Assembly: GCF_014649855.1 (NCBI RefSeq)
Contig: NZ_BMTV01000015.1
Span: 27,611-91,610 of the forward strand
Direction of reading: 5' to 3'
DNA from: Streptomyces roseolus
GTDB taxonomy: Bacteria > Actinomycetota > Actinomycetes > Streptomycetales > Streptomycetaceae
Length of the DNA: 64,000 nucleotides
Part shown: one piece after another, positions 24,032-32,695 of the stretch
Numbering within the stretch: the first letter of the stretch is position 1
Layout: each line of letters opens with the position of its first letter
Notes under the pieces: model-generated
Databases searched by the model: none
Told to the model about the DNA's origin: nothing
Seen by the model: the letters and a program-made list of their open reading frames with translations, nothing else
Position numbers and translations under genes: made by a program

Positions 24032-24424
24032 CTACACCCTCAGGACCGACAGCTCCACGGGCGTCGGCGCCCGCGCGGGCGGCTCCCGGCCCGGCGGCGC
24101 GGCCGGAGCGTGCGGGTCGGGCTGCCGGACCGCGCACGGCACCCGGTCGGCGCCCAGCGCCGGCAGCAGCTCGGCGAAGCCGGACGCCCTCGGCGGTACG
24201 ACGGGGCCCGCGTCGCCCAGGTCGGCCGGATGCCCCGGATCGCACCCCGGCACGGCGGCACCCACGACGGCCGGGGCCGCGCCCGGAACCGTACCGACCG
24301 GAGCCGTCCCGCCGCCGGAGGCCGAGCCCGAGCCCGAGGCCCCGCAGACCAGCAGGCCGAGCACCAGGGCCGTCAGCACCGCCAGCGCGGCGGACACCGC
24401 CGGCGCGCGGGTGGTGCGGAACAT
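24032..24424 (-). CDS. Hypothetical secreted protein, 130 aa
   Basis: ATG at 24422-24424 with GGAGAGG upstream. Residues 8-28 form a hydrophobic signal segment (LAVLTALVLGLLVCGASG); the Cys is preceded by Val, so a lipoprotein cleavage is doubtful. The remainder is Gly/Pro/Ala-rich with two cysteines (GCDPGHP and PCAVRQP) that could form a disulfide. It lies 65 bases upstream of the DsbA-like gene and could be in its operon. No family recognised. Confidence 0.6.
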   Translation of the reverse strand: MFRTTRAPAVSAALAVLTALVLGLLVCGASGSGSASGGGTAPVGTVPGAAPAVVGAAVPGCDPGHPADLGDAGPVVPPRASGFAELLPALGADRVPCAVRQPDPHAPAAPPGREPPARAPTPVELSVLRV

Positions 24425-24536
24425 GCGAAACCTCTCCGGTCCGGGTCAGATGCCCGGAATACTACGCACCGACGGCCGGTCCCCTTCGTAAATCGGTTCG
24501 CCGCTTCTCGGCCGCAGGTGCGATCCTGGATTCCGT

Positions 24537-27500
24537 ATGTCTACTTCCTTCGCCGCCCTCCAGTCCGTCCTGGCCGAGGTCTCGCTGCGGGACTCCCACC
24601 GGCTCGGCCGCCGTCTCGAAGGCGCCCGCCGCATCCGCAAGCCCGAGGCCCGCGAGGCCGTCCTGGACGAGATCGCCGCAGAGGCGGCCAAGGCCAAGGA
24701 GCGCGTCGACGGACGCGCCGCCCGCGTGCCCGCCGTCACCTACCCCGAGCAGCTCCCGGTCTCGCAGAAGAAGGACGAGATCCTGGAGGCGATACGCGAC
24801 CACCAGGTCGTGATCGTCGCCGGTGAGACCGGCTCCGGGAAGACCACCCAGATCCCGAAGATCTGTCTGGAGCTGGGCCGGGGCGTCCGGGGCATGATCG
24901 GGCACACCCAGCCCCGCCGGATCGCCGCCCGCACGGTCGCCGAGCGCGTCGCCGAGGAGCTGAGGACCCCGCTCGGCGAGGCCGTCGGCTGGAAGGTCCG
25001 GTTCACCGACCAGGTGAACCCGGACGCGACCTTCGTGAAGCTGATGACGGACGGCATCCTGCTCGCCGAGATCCAGACCGACCGCGAGCTGCGCGCCTAC
25101 GACACGATCATCATCGACGAGGCCCACGAGCGGTCCCTCAACATCGACTTCCTGCTCGGCTACCTGGCCCAGCTGCTCCCGAGGCGCCCCGACCTCAAGG
25201 TCGTCATCACCTCCGCGACCATCGACCCCGAGCGCTTCTCCCGCCACTTCGGCGACGCGCCGATCGTCGAGGTCAGCGGACGCACGTACCCGGTCGAGGT
25301 CCGTTACCGGCCCCTCCTGGAGGAGGACTCCGACGAGTCCGACCGGGACCAGATCACCGCCATCTGCGACGCCGTCGACGAGCTGCGGAAGGAAGGACCG
25401 GGCGACATCCTGGTCTTCCTCTCCGGCGAGCGGGAGATCCGCGACACGGCGGACGCGCTGACGAAGAAGAAGCTCTTCGACACCGAGATCCTCCCCCTGT
25501 ACGCCCGGCTCTCCCACGCCGAGCAGCACCGGGTCTTCCAGGCGCACTCCGGCCGCCGGATCGTCCTCGCGACGAACGTCGCCGAGACCTCGCTGACCGT
25601 CCCCGGCATCAAGTACGTGATCGACCCGGGCACCGCCCGCATCTCGCGCTACTCCCACCGCACCAAGGTCCAGCGCCTCCCCATCGAGGCGATCTCGCAG
25701 GCCAGCGCCAACCAGCGCAAGGGACGCTGCGGCCGTACCAGCGACGGCATCTGCATCCGGCTGTACTCCGAGGACGACTTCCTCACCCGGCCGGAGTTCA
25801 CGGACGCCGAGATCCTCCGCACCAACCTGGCCTCCGTCATCCTCCAGATGACCGCCGCCGGCCTCGGCGAGATCGAGAAGTTCCCCTTCATCGACCCGCC
25901 GGACCACCGCAACATCCGGGACGGCGTCCAGCTCCTCCAGGAGCTCGGCGCGCTCGACCCGACCGAGAAGGATCCGAAGAAGCGGCTCACCCAGCTCGGC
26001 CGGAAGCTCTCCCAGCTCCCCGTCGACCCCCGGCTCGCCCGCATGGTCCTGGAGGCCGACAAGAACGGCTGCGCCCGCGAGGTCATGGTGATCGCGGCCG
26101 CGCTCTCCATCCAGGACCCGCGCGAGCGGCCCTCCGAGAAGCAGGCCCAGGCCGACCAGCAGCACGCCCGCTTCAAGGACGAGACCAGCGACTTCCTCGC
26201 CTTCCTCAACCTGTGGCGGTACGTCCGCGAGCAGCAGAAGGAGCGCGGCTCGTCCTCCTTCCGCCGCATGTGCAAGCAGGAGTACCTGAACTTCCTGCGC
26301 ATCCGCGAGTGGCAGGACATCTACGCCCAGCTGCGCACGGTCGCCAAGCAGATGGGGATACACCTCACCGAGCCCCGGGACGACGAGTCCTTCCCCGAGC
26401 AGGCCATCCACGTCTCCCTGCTCTCCGGCCTCCTCTCCCACATCGGCCTCAAGGACGTGAAGGAGTCCAAGGAGGGCCGGGACCAGAAGCGGGAGGGCAC
26501 CCGGAACGAATACCTGGGCGCCCGCAACGCCAAGTTCGCGATCTTCCCCGGCTCCGCGCTCTTCAAGAAGCCGCCGCGGATGGTGATGTCCGCCGAGCTG
26601 GTGGAGACCTCGCGGCTCTGGGCGCGGGTGAACGCCCGGATCGAGCCCGAGTGGATCGAGCCGCTCGCCCAGCACCTGGTGAAGAAGACGTACAGCGAAC
26701 CGCACTGGGAGAAGGACCAGGCGGCCGTGATGGCGTACGAGAAGGTGACGCTGTACGGCGTCCCGATCGTCGCCGACCGCAAGGTCAACTACGGCCGGAT
26801 CGACCCCGAGGCCTCCCGCGAGCTGTTCATCCGCAACGCCCTGGTGGAGGGCGACTGGCGCACCCACCACAAGTTCTTCGCCGACAACCGCAAGCTGCTC
26901 ACCGAGGTCGAGGAGCTGGAGCACCGGGCCCGGCGCCGGGACATCCTCGTCGACGACGAGACGCTCTTCGACTTCTACGACAAGCGGGTCCCCGAACACG
27001 TCGTGTCCGGCGCCCACTTCGACTCGTGGTGGAAGCACAAGCGGCATGAGGAGCCGGAGTTCCTCGACTTCGAGCGCGAGATGCTCATCAACGAGAAGGC
27101 CGGGGCCGTCACCAAGGACGACTACCCGGACTCGTGGCGGCAGGGCGCGCTGAAGTTCCGGGTGACGTACCAGTTCGAGCCGGGCGCGGACGCGGACGGC
27201 GTGACCGTCCACGTGCCGCTCCAGGTGCTGAACCAGGTGACGGACGAGGGCTTCGACTGGCAGATCCCGGGCCTGCGGGAGGAGGTCGTGACGGAGCTGA
27301 TCCGCTCGCTGCCGAAGCCGATCCGCCGCCACTACGTGCCCGCGCCGAACTTCGCCGGCCGCTTCCTGGACGCGGTCGTGCCCGTCCAGGAGCCGCTGAC
27401 GACGGCACTCGCCCGCGAACTCCAGCGGATGGTCGGCGTCCCGGTGACGCCGGAGGACTTCGACTGGGCCAAGGTCCCCGAGCACCTCAAGATCACCTTC

Positions 27501-28529
27501 CGGATCGTCGACGAGCGGCGCCGGAAGCTCGCCGAGGACAAGGACCTGGAGACGCTGCGCCTGAAGCTGCGCCCCAAGGCCCGTCAGGCGCTCTCCAAGG
27601 CCGCCCAGGCGGCCACGGCGGGCCCGGACGGCTCCGGGCCCTCCCTGGAGCGCACGGGCCTGAAGGACTGGACGATCGGGACGCTCACGCGGGTCTTCGA
27701 GACCAAGCGGGGCGGGCAGCCGGTGAAGGCGTACCCGGCGCTGGTCGACGAGGGCGACGCGGTGGCCGTGCGGCTCTTCGACTCGGAGGCCGAGCAGGAG
27801 CGGGCGATGTGGCGGGGCACCCGGAAGCTGATCATGCTGAACATCCCGGTGAACCCGGCGAAGTTCGCCTCGGACAAGCTCACCAACCAGCAGAAGCTGG
27901 CCCTGTCGGCCAATCCGCACGGCTCGATCCAGGCCCTGTTCGACGACTGCGCCACCGCGGCCGCCGACCGGCTGATCGCGGAACACGGCGGCCCGGTCTG
28001 GGACGAGGCGTCCTTCCGGAAGCTGTACGACAAGGTCCGCGCCGACCTGGTGGAGCTGACGATCCGCACGGTGGGCCAGGTCCAGCAGGTCCTGGCCGCC
28101 TGGCAGGCGTGCGAGCGGCGTCTGAAGGCCACCACGAGCCCCGCGCTGCTGCCGAACCTCCAGGACGTGCGGAAGCAGCTGGACTGGCTCATGCCGGCCG
28201 GTTTCGTGACCCGTACGGGCCTGAAGCGGCTGCCGGACCTGATGCGCTACCTGGTGGCGGTGGACCGGCGGCTCCAGCAGATGCCGACCGGGGTCCAGCG
28301 GGACACCACCCGGATGGAGAAGGTCCACGAGATGCTCGACGAGTACGCGTGGCTCCTGGAGCAACTGCCGAAGGGCCGGCCGGTGCCGGCCGAGGTCACG
28401 GACATCCGCTGGATGATCGAGGAGCTGCGGGTGAGCTACTTCGCGCACGCCCTCGGCACGGCCCACCCGGTGTCGGACAAGCGGATCGTGAAGGCCATCG
28501 ACGCGGCCGTGCCGGGCCCGGCGCGGTAG
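24537..28529 (+). CDS. hrpA: ATP-dependent RNA helicase HrpA (DEAH-box)
   Basis: The 1330-residue length and layout match HrpA. Walker A GETGSGKT is near residue 96, TQPRRIAA follows, DEAHERSLN is near 192, TSATID near 224, and the motif VI region QRKGRCGR near 392. The helicase-associated HA2 and OB-fold domains come next, and then the long HrpA-specific C-terminal region. HrpA helicases work on mRNA and, in Escherichia coli, resolve stalled or collided ribosomes. The gene stands alone on the plus strand, followed by tRNA-Asp. Confidence 0.93.
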   Translation: MSTSFAALQSVLAEVSLRDSHRLGRRLEGARRIRKPEAREAVLDEIAAEAAKAKERVDGRAARVPAVTYPEQLPVSQKKDEILEAIRDHQVVIVAGETGSGKTTQIPKICLELGRGVRGMIGHTQPRRIAARTVAERVAEELRTPLGEAVGWKVRFTDQVNPDATFVKLMTDGILLAEIQTDRELRAYDTIIIDEAHERSLNIDFLLGYLAQLLPRRPDLKVVITSATIDPERFSRHFGDAPIVEVSGRTYPVEVRYRPLLEEDSDESDRDQITAICDAVDELRKEGPGDILVFLSGEREIRDTADALTKKKLFDTEILPLYARLSHAEQHRVFQAHSGRRIVLATNVAETSLTVPGIKYVIDPGTARISRYSHRTKVQRLPIEAISQASANQRKGRCGRTSDGICIRLYSEDDFLTRPEFTDAEILRTNLASVILQMTAAGLGEIEKFPFIDPPDHRNIRDGVQLLQELGALDPTEKDPKKRLTQLGRKLSQLPVDPRLARMVLEADKNGCAREVMVIAAALSIQDPRERPSEKQAQADQQHARFKDETSDFLAFLNLWRYVREQQKERGSSSFRRMCKQEYLNFLRIREWQDIYAQLRTVAKQMGIHLTEPRDDESFPEQAIHVSLLSGLLSHIGLKDVKESKEGRDQKREGTRNEYLGARNAKFAIFPGSALFKKPPRMVMSAELVETSRLWARVNARIEPEWIEPLAQHLVKKTYSEPHWEKDQAAVMAYEKVTLYGVPIVADRKVNYGRIDPEASRELFIRNALVEGDWRTHHKFFADNRKLLTEVEELEHRARRRDILVDDETLFDFYDKRVPEHVVSGAHFDSWWKHKRHEEPEFLDFEREMLINEKAGAVTKDDYPDSWRQGALKFRVTYQFEPGADADGVTVHVPLQVLNQVTDEGFDWQIPGLREEVVTELIRSLPKPIRRHYVPAPNFAGRFLDAVVPVQEPLTTALARELQRMVGVPVTPEDFDWAKVPEHLKITFRIVDERRRKLAEDKDLETLRLKLRPKARQALSKAAQAATAGPDGSGPSLERTGLKDWTIGTLTRVFETKRGGQPVKAYPALVDEGDAVAVRLFDSEAEQERAMWRGTRKLIMLNIPVNPAKFASDKLTNQQKLALSANPHGSIQALFDDCATAAADRLIAEHGGPVWDEASFRKLYDKVRADLVELTIRTVGQVQQVLAAWQACERRLKATTSPALLPNLQDVRKQLDWLMPAGFVTRTGLKRLPDLMRYLVAVDRRLQQMPTGVQRDTTRMEKVHEMLDEYAWLLEQLPKGRPVPAEVTDIRWMIEELRVSYFAHALGTAHPVSDKRIVKAIDAAVPGPAR

Positions 28530-28614
28530 GCCGGGGCCGGGCGGGCGGTGAGTTCGACCAGACCGCTGACCTGCTGTACAGTTCTTCTCGCAGCCAAGAA
28601 CAACCGGTTGCGAG

Positions 28615-28688
28615 GGTCCTGTGGAGCAGTTGGTTAGCTCGCCACCCTGTCAAGGTGGAGGTCGCGGGTTCAAGTCCCGTCAGGATCG
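28615..28688 (+). tRNA. tRNA-Asp(GTC), copy 2
   Basis: Identical in sequence to 22154-22227. The acceptor GGTCCTG pairs with CAGGATC and the anticodon is GTC. It is followed by a strong hairpin at 28694-28730. Confidence 0.95.
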
Positions 28689-28693
28689 CTTCG

Positions 28694-28730
28694 GAAGAAG
28701 GCCCGCATCGTCTCGATGCGGGCCTTCTTC
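28694..28730 (+). terminator. Terminator after tRNA-Asp copy 2
   Basis: A 17-bp perfect stem closes a TCT loop six bases after the tRNA. Confidence 0.85.
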
Positions 28731-29143
28731 GTCATGCGTGAACTCCACTCGAACGGGGGACGAAAGTCCCATCAGCCGGTGACCAACGACGGGTGGGGGG
28801 CGCTCCCCGAGGTGGGAGGCTGTTCTGAGGCAAGCCTTCACGGGTGTGACGGGAGTCACTGAAAGTCGTTCAGAAACCCTCTCATTTACGCGCTCCCTAC
28901 AACGACTCAATTTAATATGTGCAATTGCACCTGTCCCCGACGGGTGGGACGGGGCGCGGGGCGGAGGAGCCGGGGCGCGAAAAGACGATCGCGCCGGACC
29001 CGGCGGAGTCCAGCGCGATCGTCGACGGTGGCCTGTTGGGGCAGGAACCGCCGGCAGAGCTGTGGGATGGGCGGCCGGATTGGGGGACCCGGACCTGCCC
29101 GGTGTTACGGGGTGCTGCGTGTGCTGCGGCTGTCGCCGAAGCC
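28731..29143. other. Intergenic region downstream of bldC, no gene seen
   Basis: About 410 bases between the tRNA terminator and the bldC stop. Base composition is lower in GC around 28850-28920 (CATTTACGC...TTTAATATG). Frames here are short, without ribosome sites or consistent codon bias. I see no structure that I can name. Confidence 0.5.
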
Positions 29144-29350
29144 TCAGGCCTCGCTGCGCTGCTGCGGAATGCCCGCCAGCAGAGCGCGGACCTCGGCCTC
29201 GCGGTAGCGACGGTGTCCACCCAGGGTGCGGATGGACGTGAGCTTGCCGGCCTTGGCCCAGCGAGTCACCGTCTTCGGGTCCACGCGGAACATCGTGGCG
29301 ACCTCGGCAGGGGTCAGCAGCGGCTCGGCATCAGGGGTGCGAGCGGTCAT
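29144..29350 (-). CDS. bldC: Developmental transcription factor BldC
   Basis: The 68-residue protein matches Streptomyces BldC as I know it: a MerR-type winged helix (LLTPAEVATMFRVDPKTVTR, then WAKAGKLTSIRTLGGHRRYR) and the short RALLAGIPQQRSEA tail. The ATG has a strong GAGGAGG ribosome site. BldC is a one-domain MerR-like protein that binds cooperatively to direct repeats and delays entry into sporulation by controlling developmental genes. A 568-base upstream gap leaves room for complex control. A small inverted repeat (GAACCGA/TCGGTTC, 29368-29387) lies in the leader just before the ribosome site. Confidence 0.97.
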   Translation of the reverse strand: MTARTPDAEPLLTPAEVATMFRVDPKTVTRWAKAGKLTSIRTLGGHRRYREAEVRALLAGIPQQRSEA

Positions 29351-29918
29351 GAGCGGCCTCCTCGGGAGAACCGAACCTTCTCGGTTCTTTCCTCTAAATT
29401 CTGCACCTTGACCCGCCTTGCCCGAAATGGCAGAAGCGGGTCGAGTCGGTTATAGGACGAACGGCTTGTCCTCGGCACTACAACTACACCATCCGTCCAG
29501 CCGCGTCGGCCAAACCGATGGAATTGCCCTCGCAGGTGTTCATCAGCGGCGGAAGTCGACTGACCATGCCATAACGGACAGTCACACCACTGTGACGATC
29601 AGTCACAGAGCGATCAGGAGTCCTCAGACCCCCCATAGAGTGCAATGCTGAGCGTTCCGCCCAAAGTTGGACGGAAGGAACCCTCCCCGGACTCCTTGTC
29701 CTATTTTGGCACGAGGGTAGGCGATCGACGCAAGGGTGCGTTTAGTGCTGTCCGTCACGCTTGAGTCAAAGGCCCGGTTCAGGACCAACGTCCCATGGGA
29801 TTCGGACAGATCGATCCGGCCAGGCGCCTGAAGATCATTTACCCCGGCGGGACATGTCTTGTCCATGCACACCTGACGAAGATGCCCGACCTATGTCAAT
29901 TCGTGTCCCGCCGGGCCT
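29351..29918 (-). promoter_or_regulatory. Long regulatory region upstream of bldC
   Basis: No gene is seen. The region holds three alternating half-sites, GTCACA (29581-29586), TGTGAC (29591-29596) and GTCACA (29602-29607), forming two overlapping perfect inverted repeats. A weak promoter-like pair on the minus strand is TTGACT (29764-29769) with TAAACG (29739-29744), 19 bases apart. A 12-bp perfect stem pairs 29843-29854 with 29904-29915, just after the stop of the next upstream gene. The bldC promoter is expected here; which element is used is unknown. Confidence 0.5.
29843..29915 (-). terminator. Long-loop hairpin after the 284-aa gene
   Basis: A perfect 12-bp GC-rich stem encloses a 49-base loop and begins 4 bases past the stop at 29919 on the minus strand. 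It may terminate that gene or be part of a structured leader of a longer bldC transcript. The loop contains TTGACA (minus strand), a possible -35 element. Confidence 0.4.
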
Positions 29919-30773
29919 TCAGTTCGCGTGACGCAGGTCCCTGACGGCCCGCCAGCGCTCGGCGAGCCGGGCGTACACCTCACCCGCCGCGTCGTCGTCC
30001 CCCGCCCGCAGCGCCGCGAGGCCCGCCGCCACGTCCGCCGCCGAGCGGTCCGCCGCCAGCCGCTCCTCCGCCAACGCGTGCACGAGACCGCCGTAGTCCA
30101 GCTCCACCAGCGCCCGCGGGTGGAACTCCTCCAGCCAGCGGCCCACGTCGACCAGGCCCCGCGCCAGCGTCCCCTCGTCCACCGAGTCCCGCAGCGCGCG
30201 CAGCGCCCGCGCCAGGCGCCGCCGCGCCTGCGCCATCGTCGTCCGGTAGCGCAGCACCGGCGCCCGCTCCGCCGCCCGGTCCCCCGGCTCGTAACACCGC
30301 TCCTCGTCCCCGAAGAGCGCGAACCAGCGCAGCGGCACCTGCCACACCGCCGTCCTGATCCACGGCCGCGCGTCCGGGTTCCGCTCCAGCCACCGCTCGT
30401 GGTCCGCCTCCACCTGGGCCCGCACCACCGGCGGCAGCATCGCGTCCAGGACCGACGCCGGGAGCCCGCCCTCCGCCACCAGGTCCCGCAGCGCCAGCCA
30501 GCTCCTCAGCCGGGTCCGCCACGGGCAGACCACCACCACCCCGTCCAGGTGCGCCACGAAGGCCTCGCCGCTCTCGTGCACCGGGACCGGCACCGGCGGC
30601 ACCGGCACCAGGTCCGCCAGCGAGCGCCGCAGCTCGTCCTGGGCCCCCGGGACGCGCGGCCGGCGGGCGTACCGCGACCAGTGGGTCCGCTCCGGCTCCG
30701 GGAAGGCGGCCAGCGGCTCGTACACGCGCAGGTACGAGGCGTACGGGACGAGCACCGTGGAGTCGACCGACAT
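29919..30773 (-). CDS. Conserved hypothetical protein, 284 aa
   Basis: ATG at 30771-30773 is preceded by AAGGAT. The protein is soluble, Arg/Leu/Asp-rich and mainly helical, starting DSTVLVPYASYLRVYEPLAA. No signal peptide or known domain is visible. It is divergent from vdh and lies upstream of bldC, and its place is conserved in Streptomyces as I recall (the gene between bldC and vdh). Function unknown. Confidence 0.8.
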   Translation of the reverse strand: MSVDSTVLVPYASYLRVYEPLAAFPEPERTHWSRYARRPRVPGAQDELRRSLADLVPVPPVPVPVHESGEAFVAHLDGVVVVCPWRTRLRSWLALRDLVAEGGLPASVLDAMLPPVVRAQVEADHERWLERNPDARPWIRTAVWQVPLRWFALFGDEERCYEPGDRAAERAPVLRYRTTMAQARRRLARALRALRDSVDEGTLARGLVDVGRWLEEFHPRALVELDYGGLVHALAEERLAADRSAADVAAGLAALRAGDDDAAGEVYARLAERWRAVRDLRHAN

Positions 30774-30926
30774 GTCCCGATCCTTCCACGCGGGTACTCC
30801 GCGAGGGGGTGATCCGGCCCACTCCGCCCTCCCTACGCCCAGGTAGGACTTAATCTCGTGGCGCAATGTGTCCTCCCCCACCCGCAGGGGGGACCTTCCG
30901 CCGCTTCGTACTTGGGAGTCACCACC

Positions 30927-32009
30927 GTGACCGCTGTATCCGACGGCGTCCTGCACACCCTGTTCCACTCGGAGCAGGGCGGACACGAGCAAGTCGTGAT
31001 CTGCCAGGACCGCGCCACCGGCCTGAAGGCCGTCATCGCCCTGCACAACACCGCGCTGGGCCCCGCCCTCGGCGGCACCCGCTTCTACCCGTACGCGACC
31101 GAGGCCGAGGCCGTCGCCGACGCCCTCAACCTCGCGCGCGGCATGTCGTACAAGAACGCCATGGCCGGGCTCGACCACGGCGGCGGCAAGGCCGTGATCA
31201 TCGGCGACCCCGAGCTGATCAAGTCCGAGGAGCTGCTCCTCGCCTACGGCCGCTTCGTCGCCTCCCTCGGCGGGCGCTACGTCACGGCCTGCGACGTCGG
31301 CACCTACGTCGCCGACATGGACGTGGTGGCCCGGACCAACCAGTGGACCACCGGCCGCTCCCCCGAGAACGGCGGCGCCGGCGACTCCTCCGTCCTGACC
31401 GCCTTCGGCGTCTTCCAGGGGATGCGCGCCTCCGCCCAGCACCTGTGGGGCGACCCGACCCTGCGCGGCCGGAAGGTCGGCGTCGCCGGCGTCGGCAAGG
31501 TCGGCCACTACCTCGTCGAGCACCTGCTCTCCGACGGGGCCGAGGTCGTCATCACCGACGTCCGCGAGGAGTCGGTGCGCCGGATCACCGACAAGCACCC
31601 CCAGGTCCGGGTCGTCGCCGACACCGAGGCCCTGATCCGCGTCGAGGGACTCGACGTCTACGCGCCCTGCGCGCTCGGCGGCGCCCTGAACGACGACACC
31701 GTTCCGTTCCTCGCCGCGAAGGTGGTCTGCGGCGCGGCGAACAACCAGCTCGCCCACCCGGGCATCGAGAAGGACCTGGAGGCGCGCGGCATCCTCTACG
31801 CGCCCGACTACGTGGTGAACGCCGGTGGCGTGATCCAGGTCGCCGACGAGCTGCACGGCTTCGACTTCGACCGCTGCAAGGCGAAGGCCACGAAGATCTT
31901 CGACACGACCCTGGAGATCTTCACACGTGCGAAGGCGGACGGCATTCCGCCGGCCGCGGCCGCCGACCGCATCGCCGAGCAGCGGATGGCCGAGGCCCGG
32001 CGCGGCTGA
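30927..32009 (+). CDS. vdh: Valine (branched-chain amino acid) dehydrogenase, NAD-dependent
   Basis: GTG at 30927 is preceded by GGGAG and gives 360 residues, matching Streptomyces Vdh. The Glu/Leu/Phe/Val dehydrogenase fold is clear. The catalytic Lys segment is GMSYKNAMAGLDHGGGKAVI, and the Rossmann motif is VGVAGVGKVGHYLV. The NAAN-type segment CGAANNQLAHPG and VVNAGGVIQV follow. The enzyme oxidatively deaminates valine, leucine and isoleucine, feeding 2-oxoacids to antibiotic and fatty acid starter units. A longer upstream frame lacks family similarity. Confidence 0.92.
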   Translation: MTAVSDGVLHTLFHSEQGGHEQVVICQDRATGLKAVIALHNTALGPALGGTRFYPYATEAEAVADALNLARGMSYKNAMAGLDHGGGKAVIIGDPELIKSEELLLAYGRFVASLGGRYVTACDVGTYVADMDVVARTNQWTTGRSPENGGAGDSSVLTAFGVFQGMRASAQHLWGDPTLRGRKVGVAGVGKVGHYLVEHLLSDGAEVVITDVREESVRRITDKHPQVRVVADTEALIRVEGLDVYAPCALGGALNDDTVPFLAAKVVCGAANNQLAHPGIEKDLEARGILYAPDYVVNAGGVIQVADELHGFDFDRCKAKATKIFDTTLEIFTRAKADGIPPAAAADRIAEQRMAEARRG

Positions 32010-32298
32010 GCCGTCCGGTGCACGGGGAGTGACCGGCCCGCCGTCCGGGAGACTTCGCTCACGCCGGTCGGCGGGTCGACCCCTCAGAAGAGGTTAAAAT
32101 CGCGATTGACCAGCGAGGTAAGGGCACCTCGATGGTTCTGTACCGGGGTATGTGATGCGCACGGCGTACCGTAGACCCGAGGAAACAGGTACCGTTGAAG
32201 CCCTGCGGACCGGTCTCTCCATCGAGAGCCCGTTTCGCATCATGAACGCGTGTCAAGACTCTGGGGCCAGCGAGCCCCGTCACCGAGGGGGTCGAGCC

Positions 32299-32553
32299 AT
32301 GGGGCGCGGCCGGGCAAAGGCCAAGCAGACCAAGGTCGCCCGCCAGCTGAAGTACAGCAGCGGCGGGACTGACCTGTCGCGTCTGGCCAATGAGCTGGGC
32401 GCTTCGACTTCGAGCCAGCCGCCGAATGGCGAGCCGTTCGAGGACGACGACGAGGAAGACGACCCGTACGCGCAGTACGCGGATCTCTACAACACGGACG
32501 ACGAGGACGAGGACGACGAGTCCGGTCCGCAGTCGTCCCAGCGTCGCGCTTGA
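32299..32553 (+). CDS. DUF3073 domain protein
   Basis: ATG at 32299 gives 84 residues. The first half is basic and conserved (MGRGRAKAKQTKVARQLKYS); the second is strongly acidic (EDDDEEDDP and DDEDEDDE). This matches the actinobacterial DUF3073 family. A basic and an acidic half suggest a nucleic-acid or ribosome-associated role, but no function is known. A terminator follows at 32566-32600. Confidence 0.88.
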   Translation: MGRGRAKAKQTKVARQLKYSSGGTDLSRLANELGASTSSQPPNGEPFEDDDEEDDPYAQYADLYNTDDEDEDDESGPQSSQRRA

Positions 32554-32565
32554 CCTTCTGAAAGC

Positions 32566-32600
32566 GAAACTCGGTCCAGGGCACCCCGGACCGAGTTTTC
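32566..32600 (+). terminator. Terminator with T-tract after the DUF3073 gene
   Basis: The stem ACTCGGTCC/GGACCGAGT is extended by AAA/TTT pairing and followed by TTTTC, 13 bases past the stop. Confidence 0.85.
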
Positions 32601-32644
32601 GTGCTGCTCGGGCACCGTGAGCGGGCCGGAGACCTCAGGACACG

Positions 32645-32679
32645 AGAAGGGGCACCCCGCCCGGCGGGGTGCCCCTTCT
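32645..32679 (-). terminator. Terminator of the purF-purM operon
   Basis: A 16-17-bp GC-rich near-perfect palindrome begins 17 bases after the purM stop on the minus strand. Confidence 0.8.
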
Positions 32680-32695
32680 TCCGTCTCCGCGGTGA

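Noticed and set aside
24461..28466. Long minus-strand open frame opposite hrpA
   Set aside because: It is the mirror of a highly biased plus-strand gene with full HrpA motifs; no independent signals support it.
28912..29220. Small frame on the minus strand just downstream of bldC
   Set aside because: It overlaps the bldC 3' end, has no ribosome site and its sequence is not protein-like.
29591..29607. CRP-type site (TGTGA...TCACA) upstream of bldC
   Set aside because: The spacing is one base longer than the CRP consensus, and a third half-site overlaps. I report it only as an unidentified inverted repeat.
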